This document shows positions 25,134-35,062 of a stretch of DNA of 64,000 nucleotides, one piece after another. The stretch is from GWA2-66-18 sp964537395 (GTDB lineage: Bacteria; Elusimicrobiota; Elusimicrobia; UBA1565; UBA9628), in assembly GCA_964537395.1 (NCBI GenBank), contig CAZIBN010000002.1, positions 1 through 64,000 on the forward strand, given 5' to 3'. The first letter of the stretch is position 1, and each line of letters starts with the position of its first letter. Position numbers and translations under genes: made by a program. The notes beneath the pieces are model-generated. The model was given only the letters and a program-made list of their open reading frames with translations. It searched no databases and was not told where the DNA came from.

Positions 25134-26459
25134 TTATTTCTCCTTACGGACTGCGTTGATGGCGTCCGTGGGCCATTCGTAATTGGTCCGGAGCCATTCG
25201 ATGTTCTTCATGGTCAGCACGCCCGTGTTCAGCGCCTGCTCGAGCTTGGCGACGAACAGCACGAGAGCACGGCCTTCCTCGGTCGAGTAATTGCGTCCGA
25301 GCAGGTCGTAGCTTTCCCAGGCGCCGGACGGGCCGGTGATCATGATCTTGTAGTGGCCGGGCACGGCGGGCCAGGCCTGGAGGCTGGCCTTGTAGCGGGG
25401 CAGGCTCATAGCGTTGATCCGCTCGTTTTCGGAAGAGCCGAGTTTCTCGATCCAGTCGTGCTCGGTTTGGAGCCGCTTGATGTCGCTGGCCCTCACTTTC
25501 CCTGCGTCGAGCGCGCGCTCGAGCTTGGCGGCGAATTGTGCAACGTCCCGGTCCTTGCTGGAGGCCAGCTGATCGCCGTAGACGCCGTAGGCGTCCCAGG
25601 CGCCCTTGGGTCCGGTGACCATGAGCTGATGGAAGCCGGGAACGGGAGACCAGGGCTGGAGCGTGACCCGGTGCGCGGTCAGCTTCATCGCGTTGATCTT
25701 CGCATAGCGGGGGCTGTCGAGGTCGGTGGGCCAGTTGTAAGAGTCCTTGAGGTCCTTGAGATCGGCGAGCTTGATCTTGCGCGCGTTGAGGGCGAGCTCG
25801 AGCTTGGAGACGAACTGCGCGACCTCCTTATCCTTGCCGAGGCCGAGGTTCGTGCCGAGCACGCCGTAGCTGTCCCAGGCGCCCTCGGGGCCGGTGACGG
25901 CGATGTGGTAGTAGCCGGGCACGCCGAGCCACGGCACGAGCGCTGCGGTGTAGCGGTCGAGCTTGACCTCGGCGACGCGGTCGAAGAGAGTGCGGGCGGG
26001 TACGCGAGCGGCGGCGGGCGCGGAGAGGTCCACGCTGACGGCTGGAGCGCTCTGCTCGCCGCTCAAAAGGGCTTGGAGCGTTCCGCCGTGCTCGCGGACA
26101 TCGGTCGAGCCGGCGCGAGTGAGGTCGCCGACGGCTTCGATCGCGGCGGCGACGCCGACGGCGGTCTGGGCTAATGGCGAAGCGTTTGCGGCGATGGGAG
26201 CGGTTTGCGCGGCCGCCACAGGTGCCGCCAGGGTGGGCGCGAGGGCCGGGACGGACATTAAACCCAGAGACGGCGTGGGCAGGACGCTCGCGGTCATGCC
26301 GGGCGTCATGGTGGGGGCTTGAATCACGGGAACGGGGCTTAAGGCGGCTCCGGCAGGAACAAGCGTGGGAATGCGCGTACCCGTGGTTACAACGGCGTGG
26401 CTGTCAGCCGGGAGGGCGGCGGCCAGAACGATCGATAGGGCGATGTTGATGTTTCTCAT
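25134..26459 (-). CDS. Secreted protein with three tandem ~95-residue repeats
   Basis: 441 residues. Signal peptide (ends DSHA), then an Ala/Pro module (about 30-150) almost shared with the protein at 26589. Three tandem repeats follow, each with W-x-x-VPG[YFH], then [VI]TGP-x-GAW[DE][SA]Y and a helix like [FV]VSKLE-x-ALN, ending in a W-containing YNWPTD/YEWPTD or HDW segment. Copies begin near residues 170, 265 and 355. I do not recognise the repeat; the Trp/Gly pattern would suit a carbohydrate- or protein-binding beta/alpha unit. Start ATG 26459 is preceded by TACACT plus 6 nt. First gene of a unit with the HEAT protein. Confidence 0.75.
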   Translation of the reverse strand: MRNINIALSIVLAAALPADSHAVVTTGTRIPTLVPAGAALSPVPVIQAPTMTPGMTASVLPTPSLGLMSVPALAPTLAAPVAAAQTAPIAANASPLAQTAVGVAAAIEAVGDLTRAGSTDVREHGGTLQALLSGEQSAPAVSVDLSAPAAARVPARTLFDRVAEVKLDRYTAALVPWLGVPGYYHIAVTGPEGAWDSYGVLGTNLGLGKDKEVAQFVSKLELALNARKIKLADLKDLKDSYNWPTDLDSPRYAKINAMKLTAHRVTLQPWSPVPGFHQLMVTGPKGAWDAYGVYGDQLASSKDRDVAQFAAKLERALDAGKVRASDIKRLQTEHDWIEKLGSSENERINAMSLPRYKASLQAWPAVPGHYKIMITGPSGAWESYDLLGRNYSTEEGRALVLFVAKLEQALNTGVLTMKNIEWLRTNYEWPTDAINAVRKEK

Positions 26460-26471
26460 GACGTCAGTGTA
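26460..26471 (-). promoter_or_regulatory. Leaderless promoter (-10 TACACT) of the repeat-protein operon
   Basis: Minus strand TACACT (26471-26466), six bases, ATG 26459. The preceding about 110 nt align by eye with the region upstream of the gene at 30003 (shared CGCAGA, TTGCCGCC, CCCCA, CAGG and TACACT blocks at similar spacing). Confidence 0.5.
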
Positions 26472-26562
26472 TCTCCCGAATTTATTTGGAACCTGGGGCG
26501 GTGGGGAAGGCGCGCGGCGGCAAAGGGCCGTTCTGCGGGACGATAGAGAAGATGAGAACAGG

Positions 26563-26577
26563 TATCGTGGTACGATA
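26563..26577. promoter_or_regulatory. Operator-like palindrome TATCGT-N3-ACGATA (site 3)
   Basis: Inverted repeat TATCGTGGTACGATA. Read as GTATCG-N5-CGATAG it is a degenerate version of GTATTG-N5-CAATAC. Its centre is 111 nt upstream of ATG 26459, nearly the same as the 112 nt at the 30003 operon. Confidence 0.45.
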
Positions 26578-26588
26578 GCAGCTCCGGA

Positions 26589-27887
26589 TCAGTCGATGGG
26601 TCCTCGCACGGGCCGCAGGCGGATGCTTTCGATATCGAGAGATAAGGGCATGACTTCGTAGCTCGATCCGGTTCCGTTGAGCGTGTCCGCGCGACCATCG
26701 CTCCCGATAGCCCGGGTGTAGTTGCTGTGCGCATGGCCGACCACCTCGACATCCTCGAACCCGTGCTTCTCACCCCAATCTTTAAGATTAAGGAAGGCCT
26801 CCCGCAGGGTCGGCATCTCTAATTTATCCGTCAAAACCCAAGTCGGATCGTAACGCACCGGCTCAGAGTCGCGATAAAGCGCCCTGACATGTTTGACGGT
26901 GACCCAGGGCTGCTTGACGCTGACGTTCTCCACTCCATAGCGTCCGACGAGCCCCTTGTATACGCCGGGGCCGTCTCTGTAGATGGTTTCTCGGATCGGC
27001 TGCGATTCGGCTATGGCCTGAGCGGTGAGGAACGGGTACATCGTGTCGCGGATGTAACTGCGGATCTCCGGAGGAATCCGCACGACGATGCCGCTGAGCG
27101 TATCCTGAAATTCCGGACGGGAAAATACGGATCTATTAAGGCCGGTCATCATCGGTCCGAGAAGAGGGATCAATTCCGGCGTGATGGTGTAGGCGTTCTT
27201 TGCGGTCGGATAATAGGCCACCTGCGTTACAAAGGCATTCACCTTGTCGACCGCGTCTATGCGCAGCCATCCATAGCTCATGTCCTCGCCCATGATCCGG
27301 AGAAGATCGGGCTGGTCCGCCTTCACGAGGGTCGCCGTGTGGTGCTTGCCGCTCAAATCCATGAACTTGATGTCCGTTCCGATCAGCGACGCCGCGATTT
27401 GGCGCTTAACGCTTTTCTCCGTAGAAAAGAATCGGCGGAGGCGGGCGTAAGAAGTGTTCGCGGGCGTTCGCGCGGAGACGGGTTCGGCCGGACCCTCGCC
27501 GGCGCTGGGCGCGCTTTGGCCGGAGAGAAGGGCCTGAATGCGGCCGCCGAGTTCGCGAGCGTCGGAAGTCTCAATGCGTGAGGGGTCGCCGGCGGCTTCG
27601 ATCGCGGCGGCGACTACGACGGCGGTCTGGCTCAGCGGCGAAGCGTTCGCGGCGACGGGAACGGGCCGCGCGGCCGCCGCCAGGGCGGGTGCGAGAGCGG
27701 GGGCCGGCATCGAGGCCAGAGACGGCGAGGGCAGAACGCTTGCGGTCAGGCCGGGCGCCATGACGGGAGTTTGAATCACTGGAACTGGGCTTAGCGCGGC
27801 GCCGAACGGAACGAGGGCGGGAACGCGCATAGTCTGAGAGTGCGCGGTCGAGATAAGGAAGCAGGAGACGAGGGTTATTGTTTTCAT
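26589..27887 (-). CDS. Secreted protein with Ala/Pro N-terminal module
   Basis: 432 residues. Signal peptide MKTITLVSCFLISTAHSQ, then about 115 residues nearly identical in pattern to the protein at 25134 (LVPFGAALSPVPVIQTP, SPLSQTAVVVAAAIEAAGD, IQALLSGQSAP). The remaining 290 residues are unrelated to that protein and not recognised. They contain IAASLIGTDIKFMDLSGKHH, a helical region with IRSYIRDTMYPFLTAQAIAE, and a C-terminal GHAHSNYTRAIGSDGRAD segment rich in His/Asp that could bind metal. Last gene of a three-gene unit starting at 30003; 2 nt from its neighbour. Confidence 0.7.
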   Translation of the reverse strand: MKTITLVSCFLISTAHSQTMRVPALVPFGAALSPVPVIQTPVMAPGLTASVLPSPSLASMPAPALAPALAAAARPVPVAANASPLSQTAVVVAAAIEAAGDPSRIETSDARELGGRIQALLSGQSAPSAGEGPAEPVSARTPANTSYARLRRFFSTEKSVKRQIAASLIGTDIKFMDLSGKHHTATLVKADQPDLLRIMGEDMSYGWLRIDAVDKVNAFVTQVAYYPTAKNAYTITPELIPLLGPMMTGLNRSVFSRPEFQDTLSGIVVRIPPEIRSYIRDTMYPFLTAQAIAESQPIRETIYRDGPGVYKGLVGRYGVENVSVKQPWVTVKHVRALYRDSEPVRYDPTWVLTDKLEMPTLREAFLNLKDWGEKHGFEDVEVVGHAHSNYTRAIGSDGRADTLNGTGSSYEVMPLSLDIESIRLRPVRGPID

Positions 27888-27889
27888 GG

Positions 27890-28678
27890 TTATCGGAGGC
27901 TGTTGTATTGCTTGAAGGTCAGGACTTCAACGGCTTGCTGCCAGCCTTGCCCGGGAGCGATGACCTTGGTGTCGCGGCCCCATTCGGCCATGCCCTTTAA
28001 CCGGATGTCGTCCATCGGGTTCTTGCCGTCGTTCTTGACGGCCTGAGCCGCATCGAGCAAAGTCGTGTAGTATTCGGCCTTGAGCGCGTTGAATTGAGCG
28101 AGCATTTCGGCGCCGGGGTTTATCCGCAGGCGCCCCTGGACGGCACCAGCGAGGAAGGGCAGTTTTTTGCGCACGGCTGCGTACAGCGCATCACCGCTGA
28201 TCTCGAGCTCGAAGGGGGCCGTTTTCATGTGGATGGTGCCGGCGAAGTCCGGGGCTCCGAGGTAAGTGGACATCATCTTATTGAGGAACTTGGCTTCGGC
28301 CAGGATCTGATCGAGCTTCGCGTTCTGGCCATTTCGATGTGCGGCCAGAATCTCGAGCGCTTTGGTGACTTTGTTGAGCGAGAGCTGAACCTGATCTTTT
28401 AGCTTGTACAGCGCTATTTTTCTGGCGTCATCGGTCTCCGCGCTGATCAGGACATCGATTTTAGTAAGGACGCCTTCGAGTTCAGCCTTGGCTTCCTTGA
28501 GGGATTCCTCGCCATCCGCATCCGGGGCCTGAGAAAGGCCGACCGCGGAGGCGGCGCTCAGCTCAGCCGCGCGGCTGGCCGACGCGAACGCTTCATCGAG
28601 ATCGGGTTGGCTCCAGGCGTTCTGCTCGGCGTGCGCAGTCGTGATCATGAGGCATGAGACGAGGAGTATTGTTTTCAT
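27890..28678 (-). CDS. Secreted helical protein of unknown function
   Basis: 262 residues from ATG 28678 (an upstream in-frame start at 29008 overlaps the preceding gene). Signal peptide MKTILLVSCLMITTAHAEQ is a near copy of the one in the next gene. Mostly helical, with a likely coiled coil at about 60-130 (SLKEAKAELEGVLTKIDVLI, LKDQVQLSLNKVTKALEILA) and no Cys in the mature protein. Middle gene of the three-gene unit, two bases from each neighbour. Function unknown. Confidence 0.7.
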   Translation of the reverse strand: MKTILLVSCLMITTAHAEQNAWSQPDLDEAFASASRAAELSAASAVGLSQAPDADGEESLKEAKAELEGVLTKIDVLISAETDDARKIALYKLKDQVQLSLNKVTKALEILAAHRNGQNAKLDQILAEAKFLNKMMSTYLGAPDFAGTIHMKTAPFELEISGDALYAAVRKKLPFLAGAVQGRLRINPGAEMLAQFNALKAEYYTTLLDAAQAVKNDGKNPMDDIRLKGMAEWGRDTKVIAPGQGWQQAVEVLTFKQYNSLR

Positions 28679-28680
28679 GG

Positions 28681-30003
28681 TTATTTGAAGTAACGGTTCA
28701 TCAGGTCGGATAGGCGGTTTTTCTCGGCGAGGCTGCGATCGTCGAAAAAGAAGATGGACGCGAGCAGCGGCAGCAGCGGCACGGCTATGGCGCCGAGGGC
28801 ACTGAGGGAAGAAATATCGCTGAAGTAGCCGAAGATGGTCGCGAAGACCACTGCGAGGGAGCCGGCGAGGGAGGCGATCACCAGCGCGGTGGACGCGAAA
28901 TCGGCATGCTTGGATAATCGCACCTTCGCGGCCTGCAGGCGATCCCAACTCGGAAAACCGAGCCCGCCGTCGCGGATCGCGGCCAGGACGCGGGCTTGCA
29001 CAGCCCAATTCCAGTCCGAGTCGGTGACGGTGTTGCGGTAGTAGTCGTCGATGGAGCGCACATCGTGGGCGGTCACGCGGCCGTTGCCGGAGAAGTGGGA
29101 GACGGCTTTGCCGAGGGGGCCTGTGGTCGCCGTATTTTCACCGCGCTGCTTGAGGGCCAGCAGCCTTCCCGTCATGTTGTTCGTCCATCGCGACGGGGAA
29201 ATCGTTCCGTCTTCCATGCGGGCCTGCAGGGCGGCGCGCAGAAGATCGACTTCGGCCGCGCTCCACGGCCCGGGCTGCACCTGTGCGACGGCGCCAAGGC
29301 GCAGATCGATGACGCGCTCGGCGGAATCGGAAGCCTGCTCGGGATTGCCGGCGGCGTCGAGCCAGACGGTTTTGTCGCCGTCACGCTCGCTGCGCATCAA
29401 GGTCTTCGCGTCGAAGGCTCCGGCGGCGATCTTCGCGGGGAGGTCCTCGACGAAGGCGCGCCACGCGGCCTGGCGGACCTTTTCATACGCCGCGACGCGT
29501 TCCTCGAGCATCACCAGGCCGATAATGGTGCGGTCGTTGATGTAAACGCTCATCTCCCGCCCGTATTTGGCTTCGGACGCCACGTAAGGGAACTCCGAAC
29601 GTCCTATGCCCTTGTTCGTATCGAGGGCGACGCGCCAGACCTGCATGGCGAGACGTTCCTCGGTGAGTAGGGCGGCGGCGTTGAGCACCTTCAGCTTGGC
29701 CTCGGTCGGAAGCGCCGCGAACCGGGCTGGGTCCTCGCCGCGCAGAACGAGGGTTTCCACGAGAGGATTGAGAAGCTGAGGCGAGGAGAAGAGCGGAAGG
29801 CGGCCGTCCGCGCCGGGCGTGGCCAGGCGCGGGAGTGATAGCGAGCCGAGTTGAGAGACGCGCTCCAGGCCGGCGGCGCTGACGGCGCCCGAGATGGGGC
29901 CGGCCCAGGCGGCGGCGCCCGGCGTGGGCGCGGAGACTCGGACCTGGGCGAGAGCGGGCGAGGCGAGAAGTGACGACAGCACTACGAGGCTGAGTTTGAT
30001 CAT
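28681..30003 (-). CDS. Exported protein with C-terminal membrane anchor
   Basis: 440 residues. Signal peptide MIKLSLVVLSSLLASPALA, an Ala/Pro/Gly segment (to about 75), a long soluble part (LNPLVETLVLRGEDPARFAA ... SDWNWAVQARVLAAIRDG), and two hydrophobic helices near 370-420 (ALVIASLAGSLAVVFATIFG and ALGAIAVPLLPLLASIFFF). It ends with a charged tail. It may be held in the inner membrane with the large domain outside. First gene of the operon; TACACT lies 7 nt before ATG 30003 and the perfect operator palindrome 112 nt upstream. Family not recognised. Confidence 0.7.
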   Translation of the reverse strand: MIKLSLVVLSSLLASPALAQVRVSAPTPGAAAWAGPISGAVSAAGLERVSQLGSLSLPRLATPGADGRLPLFSSPQLLNPLVETLVLRGEDPARFAALPTEAKLKVLNAAALLTEERLAMQVWRVALDTNKGIGRSEFPYVASEAKYGREMSVYINDRTIIGLVMLEERVAAYEKVRQAAWRAFVEDLPAKIAAGAFDAKTLMRSERDGDKTVWLDAAGNPEQASDSAERVIDLRLGAVAQVQPGPWSAAEVDLLRAALQARMEDGTISPSRWTNNMTGRLLALKQRGENTATTGPLGKAVSHFSGNGRVTAHDVRSIDDYYRNTVTDSDWNWAVQARVLAAIRDGGLGFPSWDRLQAAKVRLSKHADFASTALVIASLAGSLAVVFATIFGYFSDISSLSALGAIAVPLLPLLASIFFFDDRSLAEKNRLSDLMNRYFK

Positions 30004-30016
30004 TACGCCTAGTGTA
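30004..30016 (-). promoter_or_regulatory. Leaderless promoter (-10 TACACT) of the secreted-protein operon
   Basis: Minus strand TACACT (30016-30011), seven bases, ATG 30003. No Shine-Dalgarno. The block order upstream matches the 26459 promoter. Confidence 0.5.
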
Positions 30017-30105
30017 ACGCCCGGCTCGATTTTGGGCCTGAGGCATTGGGGAGAGGTTTTGGCGGCAAGAGGCTTATCTGCGGCACATGAACAGAAGCCG
30101 CGTCA

Positions 30106-30124
30106 TGTATTGTGATGCAATACA
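30106..30124. promoter_or_regulatory. Operator palindrome TGTATTG-N5-CAATACA (site 2)
   Basis: Perfect 7-bp half-sites TGTATTG / CAATACA around TGATG. The half-site core GTATTG/CAATAC and the 5-bp spacing are identical to site 1 at the regulator promoter. Centre 112 nt upstream of the gene starting at 30003. Confidence 0.65.
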
Positions 30125-30133
30125 TTGTTTGGA

Positions 30134-30171
30134 CGAAAAAAGAGAAGGCCCTCTCTTTCGAGAGGGCCTTC
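30134..30171 (-). terminator. Intrinsic terminator of the inositol operon
   Basis: Perfect 12-bp stem GAAGGCCCTCTC / GAGAGGGCCTTC (30144-30171) with a 4-nt loop. On the minus strand it is followed by TCTTTTTTCG. It ends the seven-gene minus-strand unit and separates it from the secreted-protein operon promoter. Confidence 0.9.
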
Positions 30172-30192
30172 CTTATTAAGGCGCGTCCGGCG

Positions 30193-31584
<1,392 letters not shown>

Positions 31585-32733
31585 TGTGGTTGATTCTCCT
31601 GAGAAACAGCATGATCGCGAAAAACAGGGTGCCGCCGATGGCGGCGGCCCAGAGGAACTCGTACACCATGTCCACGAAGGCCAGGAGCACGAGCAGGTAG
31701 ATGAAGTCGCGCTGGGCGAGCGCGTTCTCGAGGCGGGACAGCTTGGATTCGAAGCCGTCGCCCTCGGGTTGCTCCACGACGCCGGCCTCGGGCCCCTTCG
31801 TGCTGCGGCGGGCGAGGCGGTGCTTCCAGGCGGTCCACGCCGAGGCGAGCACGCCCGCGTCGGCGATCGCTGCCAGGGCCAAGGTGTGCACGCCGTTGCC
31901 CGTCCGCCAGAAGCCGATGCCCAGGCAGGTGAACAGGGCCAGATGCACGAGGTTGTCGCCCCAGAAGTCGAGGTCGGAGCCGAGAGGGCTTTCCTGGAAG
32001 CGCACGCGCGCGAGTTCGCCGTCGCAGCCGTCGAGCACCGAGTGCAGCCAGATCAGAAGGGCGCCGATCACGTAGAAAAGGCGGGTGTCGCCCAGAAAGA
32101 AGCTCGCTCCGATCAGGCCGAGGATCGTGCTGAACACGGTCATCTGATTGGGCGTGACCGTGGTGTCGAGCAGGGCGCGGCTTGCGGCGAGCGAAAGGTG
32201 GCGGTCGAAGTGGCGGGCCATGAAGCCGTCCTGCGGCTTGGGCCCCGCGACCATGAGCCAATCCACGATCGGGCCCTGGGAGAGCGGCGCCTCCAGGCGG
32301 ATGCAGGAGCCTTCGGGCAGGGGCTGGCCGGTGCGGTAGATCGTATCCTCGCGGGTGAGAACGACCTGGACGACGCTGAGGACGGAGGCGTCGTTGTAGC
32401 TGACTGAGGTGGGAAAGCTCTGCCGGGCGATGAAGGCCAGGGTCTCGATGCGGATGAGATGGTCGGCGGAGATGCCGAGATAGGGCGGCTCGCATTCGGT
32501 CAGCGCCGCCGTTCCCTTGGTCACCCAGCGCACCTCGAGGCCGGGCGGCAGGCGCATGATCCCAATCTGGGCGTCGTCGGGCTTGGACATCGCGACGAAG
32601 ACGGACTTGATGCCCGCGCGAGCGAGGGTGAACAGCTGGCGCTCGATGACGAGCATGCCGCCGGCGCGATGCCAGAGGAGCTTGGGATGGGCGACCCAGA
32701 GGATGGCACGCGTGAAAACATTCTCCGCTGCGG

Positions 32734-33717
32734 TCATGACGCGGTCTCCCTCGCGCCGTAGGCCGCGCGGATTGAGGAAATGCAGAACGCTGCTTCGGCC
32801 AGATTCTCGCCGCGGTGCATTCCTCCGCATTCGGCCTCAAAAGACGGCCACATCGAGGCAAGCCATTCGGGGTGTGCGGAGCCTCCTGAGAGCTTTTCGG
32901 CAAAACGCGTGGTCTCTTCAACGCCCTCGGACTTAATGGTGAGAGAGTCGTCGCGCAATTCCGCGGTGCCGCGTTCGCCGGTGATGAAGGCATGATTGGA
33001 ACGCTCGCCCGAGCGCCAGGAGAGGTGCATGGTTCCGGACGCGGCGGGAGCCGCGAACAACGCGGTCGCAACGTCGTCCACGGAGCCGCGCGGATGAAGG
33101 ACGACGTCGACAATAGATATTTTAGGGCCCAGAAGACGTCGCATCAAATAGAGATTGTGCCAGCCGTGATCCACGAAAATGCCGCCGCCCGAGATGGCCG
33201 GGTCTTTGCGCCAGTCGTTCGGCGAAGCCGAAACGGACGGGCGCGTGCGAAGCACGCGAATATCAGCGTGACGAATGGGTCCAAGGCGGCCGGAGGCCGC
33301 AACCTCGAGAAGCCGGCTCCATTGAGGTGAATACGCCCAATTGTTGATGCTATACACACACACGTTCCGCGAAGCGGATTCCGTTTGGATCTGGGCGAAG
33401 ATTTCAGGATCCAATGTCAGGGGCTTCTCGCAGAGGACGTGGATGCCTGCACGAATTCCAGATAAAATTGCCGTTCCGTGATAGCTTGGCGGAGAGCAAA
33501 CGATGAGGGCGTCCAACGATCTCTCCGCCGACAGCAACGCTTCCACGGAGTCGTAGATGCGGGCGTGCGGCAGCGAACGGATCGCCGCTTCGCGGCGTAA
33601 TGGCGAGGGCTCGGCGACCGCATCCACGACGACGCTGAGAGAGCGCAAAGCCGATAAATGCGCGCCCTCGGCGATGGCCCCGAAGCCGACTAAGCCGACG
33701 CGACGGATCTTGTTCAG
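32734..33717 (-). CDS. Gfo/Idh/MocA-family oxidoreductase, CTG start
   Basis: About 327 residues if started at CTG 33717, which overlaps the preceding stop as CTGA. The TTG at 33648 would drop the first 23 residues, including the Rossmann glycine motif that reads VGLVGFGAIAEGAH. No ATG, GTG or TTG lies between that motif and the last in-frame stop, so CTG is the likely initiator. Further motifs: VLCEKPLTLD (EKP) and IFVDHGWHNLYL. Inositol dehydrogenases belong to this family and the operon makes inositol phosphate, so oxidation of an inositol carbon is a reasonable but unproven role. Overlaps the next gene by 4 nt. Confidence 0.85.
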   Translation of the reverse strand: MNKIRRVGLVGFGAIAEGAHLSALRSLSVVVDAVAEPSPLRREAAIRSLPHARIYDSVEALLSAERSLDALIVCSPPSYHGTAILSGIRAGIHVLCEKPLTLDPEIFAQIQTESASRNVCVYSINNWAYSPQWSRLLEVAASGRLGPIRHADIRVLRTRPSVSASPNDWRKDPAISGGGIFVDHGWHNLYLMRRLLGPKISIVDVVLHPRGSVDDVATALFAAPAASGTMHLSWRSGERSNHAFITGERGTAELRDDSLTIKSEGVEETTRFAEKLSGGSAHPEWLASMWPSFEAECGGMHRGENLAEAAFCISSIRAAYGARETAS

Positions 33718-35057
33718 AGTGAGCGCCTCTTCGCGACCACAGTCATCGCTTCAGCCATGAGGTCGAGACCATCAAGAGCTTGCTTCTCCGTGATCACGAG
33801 CGGCGGGTTGATGCGCAGCGAAGGATTGTATGCCATCGTCAAAACGCCGCGTTTTAGGCCTTCCTCAAAAATCTCCTTACAGATATTCTTGTCGAGGGGT
33901 TTTTTATCCTTCGGATTGACGAGATCGACACCAATCATCAAGCCGCGGCCGCGCAGAGAACCGATCAACGGCTGCTGCTGCTGGATCTTGGTGAGGCGCT
34001 GGAGCATCGCCGCGCCTACCGTCGCGGCGTTCTCGACGAGCTTGTCGCGTAAAATAATCTGCAAAGTCGTGTCGCAGGCCGCCGACGCCAGCGGATTGCC
34101 GCCATAGCTCGAAGACGACCCCGACGGATTGGACCACGGCTTAGACATCGAGATCTCGTTGGTGGTAACCACGCCCGACACCGGGAAGCCGCCGCCGAAG
34201 CCCTTGCCGATGGTCATCATGTCGGGGATGACCCCCTCATGATCGCACCCGAACATCTTCCCCGTGCGTCCGAAGCCCGTGATCATCTCGTCGGAAATAA
34301 ACACCGCCCCGATCTCCTGGGCGAGTTCCTGGACGCCCTTGAAGAAACCTTTCGGAGGAATCACGTTGCCGTTGGTCCCCTGCACCGGCTCGATGATGAT
34401 CGCCGCCACCGCGCCCGTCGTCTCGCGCTTGATCTTCTCGCGCAGGAATTCCAGCGAATGCGCTCCGCAATCGTGCGGCGCTGTCGCGCCGAACGGACAT
34501 TTCCGGGAATCGGGATAGGGAGAGAGATGCAGCCCGGGCGCCGTCGCCCCGTACCCGTTCTTGAAGCCGTCATTGAGCAGGCCCATGACTCCCTGCGTCT
34601 TGCCGTGGAACCCGCCCCAAAATCCGATGACCTCGAACTTCCCCGTCTTGCTTTTCGCGAGCCGCAAAGCAGCCTCGACCGCCTCCGCTCCTGAGCTGTA
34701 CAACTGGCAGCGGTTCAAGCCCTTCGGCGTCACGGACGCCAGGGTCTTGAGGAAATTGACGCGGTGCGGCGTGGTGAAGGAGCCGACCGCGGTCTTCGCG
34801 GCCTGCTCGCCGATCGCCTTCGCCCACTCCGGGTGGCCGTAGCCCAGCGAAGCGACGCCGATGCCCGCGACGAGATCCAGATATTCCTTGCCATCCACGT
34901 CGCGAAGCGACGCGCCTTTGCCGCCGTCGATGGCGAGCTGGGCGTACAACGCGATCGTCTGCAGCCCGGGAGCTATATACTCCTGCTCTTCTTGAAAGAG
35001 GGCTTTCGATTTCGGCCCGGCCGAATACGGGGCGTCCGTCAGCGTCTGAGAGGTCAT
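33714..35057 (-). CDS. Class III PLP-dependent aminotransferase
   Basis: 447 residues. PLP lysine in MMTIGKGFGGGFP (near residue 284), the class III aspartate in VFISDEMITGFGRTG, and the phosphate-binding SSGAEAVEAALR. Class III enzymes move amino groups between omega-amines or keto-sugars and 2-oxoacids. Start ATG 35057 with AAAGGA 8 nt upstream; a longer frame to 35330 overlaps the ATP-grasp gene. Context beside a dehydrogenase and INO1 suggests amination of a keto-inositol, as in aminocyclitol pathways, though ordinary amino-acid or diamine substrates cannot be excluded. Confidence 0.93.
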   Translation of the reverse strand: MTSQTLTDAPYSAGPKSKALFQEEQEYIAPGLQTIALYAQLAIDGGKGASLRDVDGKEYLDLVAGIGVASLGYGHPEWAKAIGEQAAKTAVGSFTTPHRVNFLKTLASVTPKGLNRCQLYSSGAEAVEAALRLAKSKTGKFEVIGFWGGFHGKTQGVMGLLNDGFKNGYGATAPGLHLSPYPDSRKCPFGATAPHDCGAHSLEFLREKIKRETTGAVAAIIIEPVQGTNGNVIPPKGFFKGVQELAQEIGAVFISDEMITGFGRTGKMFGCDHEGVIPDMMTIGKGFGGGFPVSGVVTTNEISMSKPWSNPSGSSSSYGGNPLASAACDTTLQIILRDKLVENAATVGAAMLQRLTKIQQQQPLIGSLRGRGLMIGVDLVNPKDKKPLDKNICKEIFEEGLKRGVLTMAYNPSLRINPPLVITEKQALDGLDLMAEAMTVVAKRRSL

Positions 35058-35062
35058 GTCGT

